A stretch of 64,000 nt of DNA from Micromonospora sp. RHAY321 (GTDB lineage Bacteria; Actinomycetota; Actinomycetes; Mycobacteriales; Micromonosporaceae), in NCBI RefSeq assembly GCF_023896955.1, contig NZ_JAMHIW010000014.1:62001-126000 (forward strand), in the 5' to 3' direction. Shown here piece after piece: positions 1-7,481 of the stretch (position 1 is the stretch's first letter; each line of letters starts with the position of its first letter). Made by a program: the position numbers and the translations under genes. The notes under the pieces were generated by a model that saw nothing but the letters and a program-made list of their open reading frames with translations, was not told the DNA's origin and ran no database searches.

Positions 1-31
1 CGCCCGTCCAGTTGTGAGCAACTGGCGGGCG
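1..31. terminator. Hairpin at window edge, possible terminator of the upstream gene
   Basis: Positions 1-14 and 19-31 are complementary (CAACTGG pairs with CCAGTTG, then CGGGCG with CGCCCG, with one bulged T) around a TGAG loop. There is no T-run. In this gene order rplO normally precedes secY, and one frame ends with TGA at 15-17, so this may be the rplO end and its terminator. That is inference from synteny only, because almost none of the gene is visible. Confidence 0.4.
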
Positions 32-48
32 CCATGGTCTGCCTGGGG

Positions 49-166
49 CGATATGCGCCCGGTAATATCGGAATCGGTTTATGTAGCCGGGCACATCTGC
101 CCGGACCGGGATAGGGCTGTTAGAGTCCCATCCCAGCCATGGATTCCGGGCGCTCGCCCGGGATCC
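49..166. repeat. Three inverted repeats in the secY leader
   Basis: Between the first hairpin and secY are three further palindromes. CGATAT (49-54) pairs with ATATCG (65-70). CCGGGCA (87-93) pairs with TGCCCGG (98-104). A 12-bp near-perfect stem runs 141-152/155-166 with a 2-nt loop. The sequence TAGAGT at 121-126 resembles an actinobacterial -10 element but no convincing -35 was found. The DNA shows the palindromes; a regulatory role is inference. Confidence 0.45.
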
Positions 167-218
167 ACCCCGACCCGCCAGGGATCACCGGCGGCCCGCC
201 TCGCGCAGGAGGAAGAAG

Positions 219-1547
219 TTGCTGTCCGCCTTTCTCAGTGCGTTCCGTACGCCTGACCTGCGCAAGAAGCTGCTGTTCACAGTAGGCATCATCGCGGTCT
301 ACCGGCTGGGTGCCACGCTCCCCAGTCCGGGCGTCTCGTACGGCAACGTGCAGAAGTGCCTCGACACCCTCCAGGGTGAGTCGACGGGTGTGCTGAACCT
401 GCTCAACCTCTTCTCCGGCGGAGCGCTGCTACAGCTCTCGGTCTTCGCGCTGGGCATCATGCCCTACATCACCGCGTCGATCATCCTGCAGCTGCTCACC
501 GTCGTGATCCCGCGCCTGGAGCAGCTCCGCAAGGAGGGCCAGGCAGGCCAGGCCAAGATCACGCAGTACACCCGCTACCTGACCCTGGGTCTCGGCGTGC
601 TGCAGGCCTCGGCGTTCGTGGCGTTGGCCCGCTCGGGGCAGCTCTTCCAGAACCGCTGCGACGAGTTCCCGATCATCCCCCGGGGCACCGGCATCCCGGA
701 CTGGCTGACCCTGGCCATCCTGGTGATGACCATGACCGCCGGCACCGGCATGGTCATGTGGCTCGGTGAGCTCATCACCGACCGGGGCGTCGGCAACGGC
801 ATGTCCGTCCTGATCTTCACCTCGATCGCCGCGCGGCTGCCCAGCGAGGGCTGGCAGATCAAGACCAGCAAGGGCTGGGACATGTTCGCCCTGGTCATCG
901 CGCTGGTCCTGGTGGTCATCACCGCGGTCACGTTCATCGAGCAGGCGCAGCGCCGCATCCCGGTGCAGTACGCCAAGCGGATGATCGGCCGCCGGATGTA
1001 CGGCGGCACCTCGACCTACATCCCGCTGAAGGTCAACCAGGCGGGTGTGATCCCGGTCATCTTCGGCTCGTCGCTGCTCTACCTGCCGCAGTTGGCCCTG
1101 CAGTTCTTCGACCAGACCGACCCGGGCAAGACCCAGGCGTGGATCCAGAACAACCTGGTCAACCCGAGTAGCCCGATCTACATCACGGTCTACTTCCTGA
1201 TGATCATCTTCTTCACGTACTTCTACGTCTCGATCACGTTCAACCCGACCGAGGTCGCGGACAACATGAAGAAGTACGGCGGGTTCGTGCCGGGCATCCG
1301 CCCGGGCAAGCCGACGGCCGACTACCTGGACTTCATCCTCAGCCGGATCACCCTGCCGGGCGCGCTCTACCTCGGCGTCATCTCGATCCTGCCGAACTTC
1401 TTCTTCATCTGGCTGGACAACCAGCAGTACCAGAACTTCCCGTTCGGCGGCACCGCTGTGCTCATCATGGTCGGCGTCGGTCTGGAGACCGTGAAGCAGA
1501 TCGAGAGCCAACTCATGCAGCGGAACTACGAAGGGTTCCTGCGGTAG
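219..1547 (+). CDS. secY: Protein translocase subunit SecY
   Basis: This is the channel-forming subunit of the SecYEG translocon in the cytoplasmic membrane. It exports unfolded preproteins and inserts membrane proteins. The 442-residue product has the family's usual length and about ten hydrophobic helices. It opens with the typical N-terminal segment (FRTPDLRKKLLFT) and ends with the conserved cytosolic tail (QLMQRNYEGFLR). The start is a TTG at 219, chosen because a strong AGGAGG ribosome site lies just upstream at about 207-212. The stop codon directly abuts the ATG of adk, so the two are co-transcribed and probably translationally coupled. Identification is secure; only the TTG start is slightly uncertain. 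Confidence 0.97.
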   Translation: MLSAFLSAFRTPDLRKKLLFTVGIIAVYRLGATLPSPGVSYGNVQKCLDTLQGESTGVLNLLNLFSGGALLQLSVFALGIMPYITASIILQLLTVVIPRLEQLRKEGQAGQAKITQYTRYLTLGLGVLQASAFVALARSGQLFQNRCDEFPIIPRGTGIPDWLTLAILVMTMTAGTGMVMWLGELITDRGVGNGMSVLIFTSIAARLPSEGWQIKTSKGWDMFALVIALVLVVITAVTFIEQAQRRIPVQYAKRMIGRRMYGGTSTYIPLKVNQAGVIPVIFGSSLLYLPQLALQFFDQTDPGKTQAWIQNNLVNPSSPIYITVYFLMIIFFTYFYVSITFNPTEVADNMKKYGGFVPGIRPGKPTADYLDFILSRITLPGALYLGVISILPNFFFIWLDNQQYQNFPFGGTAVLIMVGVGLETVKQIESQLMQRNYEGFLR

Positions 1548-2201
1548 ATGAGACTCGTTCTGGTTGGCCCGCCGGGCGCGGGCAAGGGCACACAGGCCGA
1601 GTTCATCGCTGCCCACCTGTCGGTTCCGAAGATCTCGACCGGAGACATCTTCCGGTCGAACGTCACCCAGGGCACGCCGCTCGGCATCGAGGCGAAGCGG
1701 TACATGGACGCGGGCGAGCTGGTCCCGGACGAGGTGACCATCAACATGGTCCGGGACCGGCTGGCCGAGCCCGACGCCAGCGAGGGGTTTCTGCTCGACG
1801 GTTTCCCGCGGACCACTCCGCAGGCCGCCGCGCTGGACAAGCTCCTCGCCGACCTGGGCACCGCGCTGGATCTGGTCCTGGAGCTGGTGGTCGACGACGA
1901 CGAGGTGATCCGGCGGCTCTCGGGCCGGCGCACCTGTCGGGGCTGCGGCAAGATCTGGCACGTCGAGTTCGACGCCACGACCCGGCCCGGCATCTGTGAC
2001 CGGTGCGGCGCCGAGCTGTTCCAGCGCGACGACGACAAGCCCGAGACCATCGCCACCCGGCTGCGCGAGTACAGCGAGAAGACCGCGCCCCTGGTCGACT
2101 ACTACGGCGCCCAGGGCAAGCTGGTCGGGATCGACGCCACCGGCCCGGTGGAGGACGTCACCACCCGGGCCATCGACGCGCTGCGGTCGTACGGCGGCTG
2201 A
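1548..2201 (+). CDS. adk: Adenylate kinase
   Basis: Interconverts ATP plus AMP with two ADP in the cytoplasm, maintaining adenylate balance. The P-loop GPPGAGKGT is at residues 7-15, followed by STGDIFR and the DGFPRT motif of the AMP site. The LID domain carries four cysteines (about residues 130, 133, 150 and 153), so it is the zinc-binding LID type typical of Gram-positive bacteria. Length (217 aa) is normal. It starts immediately after the secY stop, the classic secY-adk-map arrangement. No other assignment is plausible. Confidence 0.97.
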   Translation: MRLVLVGPPGAGKGTQAEFIAAHLSVPKISTGDIFRSNVTQGTPLGIEAKRYMDAGELVPDEVTINMVRDRLAEPDASEGFLLDGFPRTTPQAAALDKLLADLGTALDLVLELVVDDDEVIRRLSGRRTCRGCGKIWHVEFDATTRPGICDRCGAELFQRDDDKPETIATRLREYSEKTAPLVDYYGAQGKLVGIDATGPVEDVTTRAIDALRSYGG

Positions 2202-2227
2202 GGTCCGGCCCACGGCGGATAGAGTGC

Positions 2228-2262
2228 GAACAGCGGGGTACGTGCGACGTGCCCCGCTGTTC
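2228..2262. other. Long hairpin in the map leader
   Basis: A 16-bp stem (2228-2243 with 2247-2262, one G-T wobble, 3-nt loop GCG) lies between the adk stop and the map start, ending 22 nt before the ATG. TAGAGT at 2220-2225 just upstream resembles a -10 element. The hairpin could be a terminator or attenuator, or a structure in the 5' leader of a map-specific transcript. No T-tract follows it. Confidence 0.55.
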
Positions 2263-2284
2263 GGCAACGAAAGGTATTGGCTCC

Positions 2285-3136
2285 ATGCGTCGTCCCCAGC
2301 TGGACATCCAGCTGAAGACCCCTGACCAGATCGAGAAGATGCGGGCCGCCGGGCTGGTGGTGGCAGAGGCGTTGCGCCGGATGCGCGAGGCGGTGGCGCC
2401 CGGCGTGAGCACCGCCGATCTGGACGCCATCGCCGAGTCGACCATCCGCGAGGCGGGTGGCGTCCCGTCGTTCAAGGGCTACCACGGCTTCCCGGCGTCG
2501 ATCTGCTCCTCGGTCAACGAGCAGGTCGTGCACGCCATCCCGTCGCCAGGGCAGGTGCTCCGGGACGGTGACCTGATCTCGATCGACTGCGGCGCGGTGG
2601 TGAACGGCTGGCACGGCGACGCCGCGATCACCGTCGGCGTCGGCGACGTCGACCCCGCGCTGCTCAAGATGGCCGAGGTGGCGGAGGACGCGATGTGGGC
2701 CGGCATCGCCGCCGCCGCACGCGGCGCGGCCAGTGGCCGGGGACGGCTCACCGACATCTCCCACGCCGTGGAGACCGCGGTCCGCAAGGGTGGCCGGTAC
2801 GGCATCGTCGACGGCTACGGCGGGCACGGCATCGGCACCGAGATGCACCAGGACCCGCACGTGCTCAACCACGGCCGGCCCGGCAAGGGCCCACGGCTGG
2901 TCCCCGGCATGGCACTGGCCATCGAGCCCATGATCACCATGGCGTCGCCGCGTACGGTCGAGCTGTCCGACGGCTGGACGGTGGTCACCCGGGACGGGTC
3001 GGTGGCGGCGCACGTCGAGCACTCGATGGCGCTGCTCCCCGACGGCGTCTGGGTGCTCACCGCGTTCGACGGGGGACGGGGCCGACTCGGCGACCTGGTC
3101 ACCGCACGCCAGCCCGCCGCCTCGACCGCCCCCTGA
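2285..3136 (+). CDS. map: Methionine aminopeptidase, type I
   Basis: Removes the N-terminal methionine from nascent proteins. The 283-residue protein shows the dinuclear metal site of the family. Two Asp lie in DCGAVVNGWHGDAAITV, His in GHGIGTEMHQ, and Glu in the AIEPM and VEHSM segments. The substrate-side His is in YHGFPASIC. The ATG at 2285 is chosen because GAAAGG lies about 10 nt upstream and the product then begins at the family's usual N-terminus; the frame is open further upstream but that part overlaps adk. The adk-map gap holds a strong hairpin, so map may be partly independently expressed. Confidence 0.96.
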   Translation: MRRPQLDIQLKTPDQIEKMRAAGLVVAEALRRMREAVAPGVSTADLDAIAESTIREAGGVPSFKGYHGFPASICSSVNEQVVHAIPSPGQVLRDGDLISIDCGAVVNGWHGDAAITVGVGDVDPALLKMAEVAEDAMWAGIAAAARGAASGRGRLTDISHAVETAVRKGGRYGIVDGYGGHGIGTEMHQDPHVLNHGRPGKGPRLVPGMALAIEPMITMASPRTVELSDGWTVVTRDGSVAAHVEHSMALLPDGVWVLTAFDGGRGRLGDLVTARQPAASTAP

Positions 3137-3229
3137 CCCACCCCGGCCTGACGCTGGGGCGGCCTGACGGGATCAGGGCGCGACGAGCGGGTGCGACGCC
3201 GTTGGCATGTCGGTGGCATGCTTGCCGGC

Positions 3230-3817
3230 ATGGACGGGCGCGACGGGATGCGAGCCGCGGACGCGGACCGCGAGGCGGTTGCCGACCGGTTGCGGGTGGC
3301 CCTCGGCGAGGGACGGCTGGACCTGCACGAGTACGACGAGCGGTTGCAGCGGGCCTACTCCGCCCGCACCTACGCCGAGTTGGACGCCCTGCTCACCGAC
3401 CTGCCCCCGGTGGCGCCCCCGGAGCGCTCGTCGCTGGCGCCGGTCACCGCTCCGGGCACGCCGCTGGCCGGCGGTCTGGGCGGCCAGCCCGTTCCGGCGG
3501 CCGGCGGTGTCACCGCCCGCTGGCTGGCCGAGGTGTGGCTGCCGTACCTGAAGGTGATCGCCATCGTGGTGACCATCTGGGCGGTGACCTCGCTCCTCAG
3601 CCAGGACCTGCTCTACTTCTGGCCGGCCTGGGTGGCCGGGCCGTGGGGGGCCGTGCTGGCGGTGCGCACGATCACAGGGCTGACCGGGGGAGAGCCGCGG
3701 CGCCAGGCGATCGAGCGCGAACGCCGGCGGGAGCGCAGGCGGGCGAAGCGGGCCCGGCGGCGTGAGTTGCGCGCTGGTGAACCGGACGAACGGGACGACC
3801 CGCGACCGGCCGGTTGA
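3230..3817 (+). CDS. DUF1707 (SHOCT-like) domain membrane protein
   Basis: A 195-residue protein of unknown function. Residues about 5-60 form a DUF1707 domain, recognisable by the pattern MRAADADREAVADRL followed by GRLDLHEYDERLQRAYSA and TYAELDALLTDLP. It is followed by a Pro/Ala linker and two hydrophobic segments (about residues 105-125 and 130-150). A very basic Arg-rich tail probably stays cytosolic. The ATG at 3230 fits the domain start; a GTG at 3191 in frame is possible. CATGCT seven bases before the ATG suggests leaderless transcription. It sits between map and infA, which are often adjacent in actinomycetes; nothing in its sequence links it to translation. Confidence 0.8.
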   Translation: MDGRDGMRAADADREAVADRLRVALGEGRLDLHEYDERLQRAYSARTYAELDALLTDLPPVAPPERSSLAPVTAPGTPLAGGLGGQPVPAAGGVTARWLAEVWLPYLKVIAIVVTIWAVTSLLSQDLLYFWPAWVAGPWGAVLAVRTITGLTGGEPRRQAIERERRRERRRAKRARRRELRAGEPDERDDPRPAG

Positions 3818-3933
3818 CTCGCCGGACGGGGGGAGTCGGCCCTGCCGGCCCGGCCGGCGACGGTCTCGTGAAGATCATCGGGCACTCGGACGGGCGACCT
3901 GCGGCCGACACGACGGTGCGGTGGGTGGCCGGT

Positions 3934-3963
3934 TTGGCGGGCGCCCGCGGGCGGGCGTACACT
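3934..3963 (+). promoter_or_regulatory. Predicted promoter of the infA ribosomal operon
   Basis: TTGGCG (3934-3939), an 18-nt spacer and TACACT (3958-3963) make a good sigma-70-type promoter in the 301-base gap (3818-4118) before infA, giving a leader of about 150 nt. The rest of the gap shows no gene. An independent promoter before infA-rpmJ-rpsM is expected because the preceding DUF1707 gene is unrelated. Confidence 0.5.
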
Positions 3964-4118
3964 TTCAGATCGGCGCACAGCGTCCACTCCGGCATGCCCA
4001 CCCTGCGCTTCGGTGGGAGCTGGAGCCGCGGCTGGCGCGGGCTTCTGATTCTTGGTCAGTTTCCCGTGTAAGGCGTTGTGGGCCGCCCGGAGCAATCGAC
4101 GTCAGGACAGCGGAGGAC

Positions 4119-4340
4119 ATGCCGAAAAAAGACGGAGCCATTGAGATCGAGGGTCGGGTCATCGAGCCCCTGCCGAACGCTATGTTCCGGGTGGAGCTCG
4201 CGAACGGCCACAAGGTGCTGGCTCACATCAGCGGCAAGATGCGGCAGCACTACATCCGCATCCTGCCGGAGGACCGGGTCGTCGTCGAACTCTCGCCGTA
4301 CGACCTGACCCGCGGGCGCATCGTCTACCGCTACAAGTAG
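4119..4340 (+). CDS. infA: Translation initiation factor IF-1
   Basis: A 73-residue S1-fold (OB) protein that binds the ribosomal A site during initiation together with IF-2 and IF-3. The sequence is canonical: MPKKDGAIEIEGRV at the start, then ANGHKVLAHISGKMR and a YDLTRGRIVYRYK end. GGAGGA lies directly before the ATG at 4119, which settles the start although the frame is open well upstream. It heads the infA-rpmJ-rpsM-rpsK-rpsD-rpoA-rplQ series. Confidence 0.97.
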   Translation: MPKKDGAIEIEGRVIEPLPNAMFRVELANGHKVLAHISGKMRQHYIRILPEDRVVVELSPYDLTRGRIVYRYK

Positions 4341-4431
4341 TCCTGACGGCGGCCGGGAAGTCCCGTGTCCGTCTTCGACGTCCGGTCTCGCGCCCTGCGC
4401 GTTCCCGGGCCAGATGGGAAGTAAGGCAACC

Positions 4432-4545
4432 GTGAAGGTCAAGCCGAGCGTCAAGAGGATCTGCAACAAGTGCCGGGTTATCCGCCGGCACGGCCGGGTC
4501 ATGGTCATCTGCAGCGACCCGCGCCACAAGCAGCGCCAGGGCTGA
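4432..4545 (+). CDS. rpmJ: 50S ribosomal protein L36 (bL36)
   Basis: A 37-residue ribosomal protein read directly from the DNA: GTG at 4432, TGA at 4543-4545, starting MKVKPSVKRICNKCRV. It keeps the zinc-ribbon ligands Cys11, Cys14, Cys27 and His32, so it is the zinc-containing (C+) form, not the zinc-independent paralogue used under zinc starvation. AAGGCAAC precedes the GTG. It lies 91 nt after infA, as in other actinomycetes. Confidence 0.95.
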   Translation: MKVKPSVKRICNKCRVIRRHGRVMVICSDPRHKQRQG

Positions 4546-4628
4546 TTCAGTCCATCCGGCCGGACACGGCCGGGCGGCGTTGACCTGGGCAGATCCCCAG
4601 CGACACACACATCACACATGCTCGTCCC

Positions 4629-4736
4629 AGCCACGAGCGGTACGCGAGACGTACCTCTGCGTGGCTGACCCCCGGTCGGAGGCCGGGGCCCGCTCGGGCA
4701 GCGACCGATCCCGGTCGCCGGCGCTGACAGCGTCGG
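4629..4736 (+). promoter_or_regulatory. Structured leader of the rpsM-rplQ (alpha) operon
   Basis: The 265-nt gap before rpsM holds four successive hairpins. The first is a two-part stem (4629-4635 with 4660-4666, and 4639-4644 with 4650-4655). The others are a 6-bp stem 4670-4675/4683-4688, a 6-bp stem 4702-4707/4712-4717, and an 8-bp stem 4718-4725/4729-4736. In E. coli the alpha operon is repressed by S4 binding a structured leader, and rpsD (S4) is in this operon. A comparable autoregulatory RNA is plausible but unproven. Confidence 0.45.
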
Positions 4737-4810
4737 AAAGACGGGACGGCCGGTAGCGGGGTGGGACGGGTCCACACCTCCGCCACACATCACGAGGAGT
4801 ACGCCCGCAC

Positions 4811-5191
4811 ATGGCACGTCTAGTCGGCGTGGATCTCCCCCGCGAGAAGCGGATGGAGATCGCGCTCACCTACATCTTCGGGGTCGGTCGTACCCGCGCC
4901 CTGGAGACACTCGCCGCCACCGGCATCTCGCCGGACAAGCGCGCTCGGGACCTCACGGACGAGGAGCTCGTACAGCTCCGCGACCACATCGAGGGCAACT
5001 ACAAGGTTGAAGGCGACCTGCGCCGCGAGGTCGCCGCTGACATCCGCCGCAAGGTCGAGATCGGCTGCTACGCCGGCATCCGGCACCGCCGGGGCCTGCC
5101 CGTGCGTGGGCAGCGGACCAAGACCAACGCCCGGACCCGCAAGGGCCCGAAGCGGACCGTCGCCGGCAAGAAGAAGCCCGGCAAGAAGTAG
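4811..5191 (+). CDS. rpsM: 30S ribosomal protein S13 (uS13)
   Basis: Head protein of the small ribosomal subunit that contacts the 50S subunit and P-site tRNA. The 126-residue product has the typical opening MARLVGVDLPREKR and the helix-hairpin-helix-like YIFGVGRTRA segment. The basic C-terminal tail RHRRGLPVRGQRTKTNARTRKG runs on to GKKKPGKK. CACGAGGAG about 12 nt upstream supplies the ribosome site. It is the first gene after a long structured leader (4546-4810) and is followed by rpsK. Confidence 0.97.
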   Translation: MARLVGVDLPREKRMEIALTYIFGVGRTRALETLAATGISPDKRARDLTDEELVQLRDHIEGNYKVEGDLRREVAADIRRKVEIGCYAGIRHRRGLPVRGQRTKTNARTRKGPKRTVAGKKKPGKK

Positions 5192-5277
5192 TTCTTAACC
5201 GGATGACGGGGCGGCCGCCGCCGAGGTAGGCCAGGCCGCAGCCCGATCCGGAAAGTCAACTAGGAGCGCACAGACTT

Positions 5278-5685
5278 ATGCCACCGAAGGCTCGTGCCGG
5301 AGCCGCTGTCAAGAAGGTCCGGCGCAAGGAACGCAAGAACGTCGCCCACGGGCAGGCGCACATCAAGAGCACGTTCAACAACACCATCGTGTCCATCACG
5401 GACCCGACCGGTGCGGTCATCTCCTGGGCCTCCGCGGGCCAGGTGGGCTTCAAGGGCTCCCGCAAGTCGACTCCGTTCGCCGCGCAGCTGGCCGCCGAGG
5501 CCGCCGCGCGTCGGGCCATGGAGCACGGCATGCGCAAGGTCGACGTGTTCGTCAAGGGCCCCGGCTCCGGCCGGGAGACCGCCATCCGTTCGCTGCAGGC
5601 CGTGGGCCTCGAGGTCGGGCAGATCGCCGACGTCACCCCGCAGCCGCACAACGGGTGCCGTCCGCCGAAGCGTCGCCGGGTCTGA
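5278..5685 (+). CDS. rpsK: 30S ribosomal protein S11 (uS11)
   Basis: Platform protein of the 30S subunit. The 135-residue product contains the conserved HIKSTFNNTIVSITD and GSRKSTPFAAQ segments. It ends PHNGCRPPKRRRV, the expected basic C-terminus. TAGGAG lies 10-15 nt upstream of the ATG at 5278. Only 13 nt separate it from rpsD, consistent with one transcript. Confidence 0.97.
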   Translation: MPPKARAGAAVKKVRRKERKNVAHGQAHIKSTFNNTIVSITDPTGAVISWASAGQVGFKGSRKSTPFAAQLAAEAAARRAMEHGMRKVDVFVKGPGSGRETAIRSLQAVGLEVGQIADVTPQPHNGCRPPKRRRV

Positions 5686-5698
5686 GAGGTAGAGAGAG

Positions 5699-6325
5699 AT
5701 GGCTCGTTACACCGGTGCTGACTGCCGCCGTTGCCGGCGGGAGAAGATGAAGCTGTTCCTCAAGGGCAGCAAGTGCGATGGTCCGAAGTGCCCGTTCGAG
5801 TCCCGGCCGTTCCCGCCCGGGCAGCACGGCCGCGGCCGCACCAAGGAGACGGAGTACCTGCTCCAGCTCCGTGAGAAGCAGAAGGCCCGTCGTGTCTACG
5901 GCGTGCTGGAGAAGCAGTTCCGCGGTTACTACGAGGAAGCCGTCGGCAAGCAGGCCAAGACCGGTGAGGTCCTCCTGCAGATCCTCGAGTCGCGGCTGGA
6001 CAACGTCGTCTACCGGGCCGGCTACGCCCACTCGCGGGACATGGCCCGCCAGCTGGTCAAGCACGGTCACTTCACGGTGAACGGCAAGAAGGTCGACATC
6101 CCGTCGTACCGGGTCAAGGAGCACGACATCATCGAGGTTCGGGGCAAGAGCAAGGAGCTCACCCCGTTCGTCGTTGCGCAGGCGCAGGCCGGTTCGCGGG
6201 CTGTGCCGGCCTGGCTGGAGGCCATTCCCAGCCAGATGAAGGTGCTCGTGCACTCCCTCCCGGCCCGGCAGGTCATCGACACGCAGGTCCAGGAGCAGCT
6301 GATCGTCGAGCTTTACTCCAAGTAG
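5699..6325 (+). CDS. rpsD: 30S ribosomal protein S4 (uS4)
   Basis: Primary 16S rRNA-binding assembly protein of the 30S subunit and, in model bacteria, translational repressor of the alpha operon. The 208-residue product has an N-terminal zinc cluster (C9, C12, C26, C31 in ADCRRCRREKM and KCDGPKCPF). Its S4 RNA-binding domain is at about residues 95-160 (SRLDNVVYRAGYAHSRDMARQ, HGHFTVNGKKVDIPS). Its position in the operon differs from Streptomyces, where rpsD lies elsewhere, and supports a Micromonosporaceae-like host. The product is a candidate ligand for the structured rpsM leader upstream. Confidence 0.97.
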   Translation: MARYTGADCRRCRREKMKLFLKGSKCDGPKCPFESRPFPPGQHGRGRTKETEYLLQLREKQKARRVYGVLEKQFRGYYEEAVGKQAKTGEVLLQILESRLDNVVYRAGYAHSRDMARQLVKHGHFTVNGKKVDIPSYRVKEHDIIEVRGKSKELTPFVVAQAQAGSRAVPAWLEAIPSQMKVLVHSLPARQVIDTQVQEQLIVELYSK

Positions 6326-6338
6326 TCGGAGCTCGTTG

Positions 6339-6368
6339 CGGTGGCCCGCCCTCCGGGGCGGGCCACCG
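6339..6368. terminator. Perfect 13-bp hairpin between rpsD and rpoA
   Basis: Positions 6339-6351 and 6356-6368 are perfectly complementary around the tetraloop TCCG, starting 14 nt after the rpsD stop and ending 57 nt before rpoA. It lacks a T-tract, so it may terminate only partly, act as a processing or attenuation point that lowers rpoA/rplQ relative to ribosomal proteins, or stabilise the rpsD mRNA end. Confidence 0.6.
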
Positions 6369-6424
6369 GAACAGTTTGTGTCGTGGACGTCAAATAGCGG
6401 GCGTCCCGGAAGAGAAGAGAAAAC

Positions 6425-7447
6425 ATGCTCATCAGCCAGCGACCCTCCCTCTCCGAGGAGTCGATCAACGAGACCCGGTCGCGGTTCGCCATCGAGCCGC
6501 TGGAGCCGGGCTTCGGCTACACCCTCGGCAACTCGCTGCGGCGCACGCTGCTGTCGTCGATCCCGGGTGCGGCGGTCACCTCGATCAAGATCGACGGCGT
6601 GCTGCACGAGTTCACCACGATCCCCGGTGTCAAGGAGGACGTGGTCGAGCTCGTCATGAACATCAAGGAGCTGTGCGTCAGCTCCGAGCACGACGAGCCG
6701 GTCAGCATGTACCTGCGCAAGCAGGGCCCGGGCGACGTGACCGCGGGTGACATCCAGCCCCCGGCCGGCGTCTCGGTGCACAACCCGGACCTGAAGCTCG
6801 CGACCCTCAACGGCAAGGGCCGGCTCGACATGGAGCTGACCGTCGAGCGGGGCCGGGGCTACGTGACGGCGGCGCAGAACAAGCAGTCCGGCGCCGAGAT
6901 CGGCCGTATCCCGGTCGACTCGATCTACTCGCCGGTGCTCAAGGTGACCTACCGCGTCGAGGCGACCCGCGTCGAGCAGCGGACCGACTTCGACCGGCTG
7001 ATCATCGACGTCGAGACCAAGCCGTCGATGGGCCCGCGGACCGCGCTGGCCTCCGCCGGTTCGACGCTGGTGGAGCTGTTCGGGCTGGCCCGGGAGCTGG
7101 ACGAGACCGCCGAGGGCATCGACATCGGGCCGTCCCCGCAGGACGCCCAGCTGGCGGCGGACCTCGCCCTGCCGATCGAGGAGCTGGACCTCACCGTCCG
7201 CTCCTACAACTGCCTCAAGCGCGAGGGCATCAACACCGTTGGTGAGCTCATCGGGCGTACCGAGGCCGACCTCCTCGACATCCGCAACTTCGGTCAGAAG
7301 TCGATCGACGAGGTCAAGATGAAGCTCGCCGGGATGGGTCTGGGGCTGAAAGACTCTGCTCCGAACTTCGACCCGGCGCACGTCGTGGACACCTTCGGCG
7401 AGGCCGACTACGACACCGACGACTACCGCGAGACCGAGCAGCTCTAG
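6425..7447 (+). CDS. rpoA: RNA polymerase alpha subunit
   Basis: Assembles the polymerase core and, through its C-terminal domain, contacts UP elements and activators. The 340-residue product has the N-terminal dimerisation/assembly domain (EPLEPGFGYTLGNSLRRTLLSS, residues about 22-230). A linker leads to the C-terminal domain with two helix-hairpin-helix motifs (NCLKREGINTVGELIGRTEADLL and NFGQKSIDEVK). The start ATG at 6425 follows AGAGAAGAGAAAAC, a weak purine-rich ribosome site. It is separated from rpsD by a strong hairpin and from rplQ by 34 nt. Confidence 0.97.
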   Translation: MLISQRPSLSEESINETRSRFAIEPLEPGFGYTLGNSLRRTLLSSIPGAAVTSIKIDGVLHEFTTIPGVKEDVVELVMNIKELCVSSEHDEPVSMYLRKQGPGDVTAGDIQPPAGVSVHNPDLKLATLNGKGRLDMELTVERGRGYVTAAQNKQSGAEIGRIPVDSIYSPVLKVTYRVEATRVEQRTDFDRLIIDVETKPSMGPRTALASAGSTLVELFGLARELDETAEGIDIGPSPQDAQLAADLALPIEELDLTVRSYNCLKREGINTVGELIGRTEADLLDIRNFGQKSIDEVKMKLAGMGLGLKDSAPNFDPAHVVDTFGEADYDTDDYRETEQL

Positions 7448-7481
7448 TCCGCGCTGCCGCCACAACTGAGGAGCACCAAAA

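Noticed and set aside
14..256. Small plus-strand frame before secY
   Set aside because: It overlaps the palindromic leader and the secY start, has no ribosome site and no similarity to known proteins.
429..2267. 612-codon minus-strand frame across secY and adk
   Set aside because: Antisense shadow of two secure housekeeping genes; composition is not protein-like.
3762..4118. N-terminal extension of infA
   Set aside because: The frame is open but IF-1 starts exactly at the ATG after GGAGGA, and a promoter lies inside the extension.
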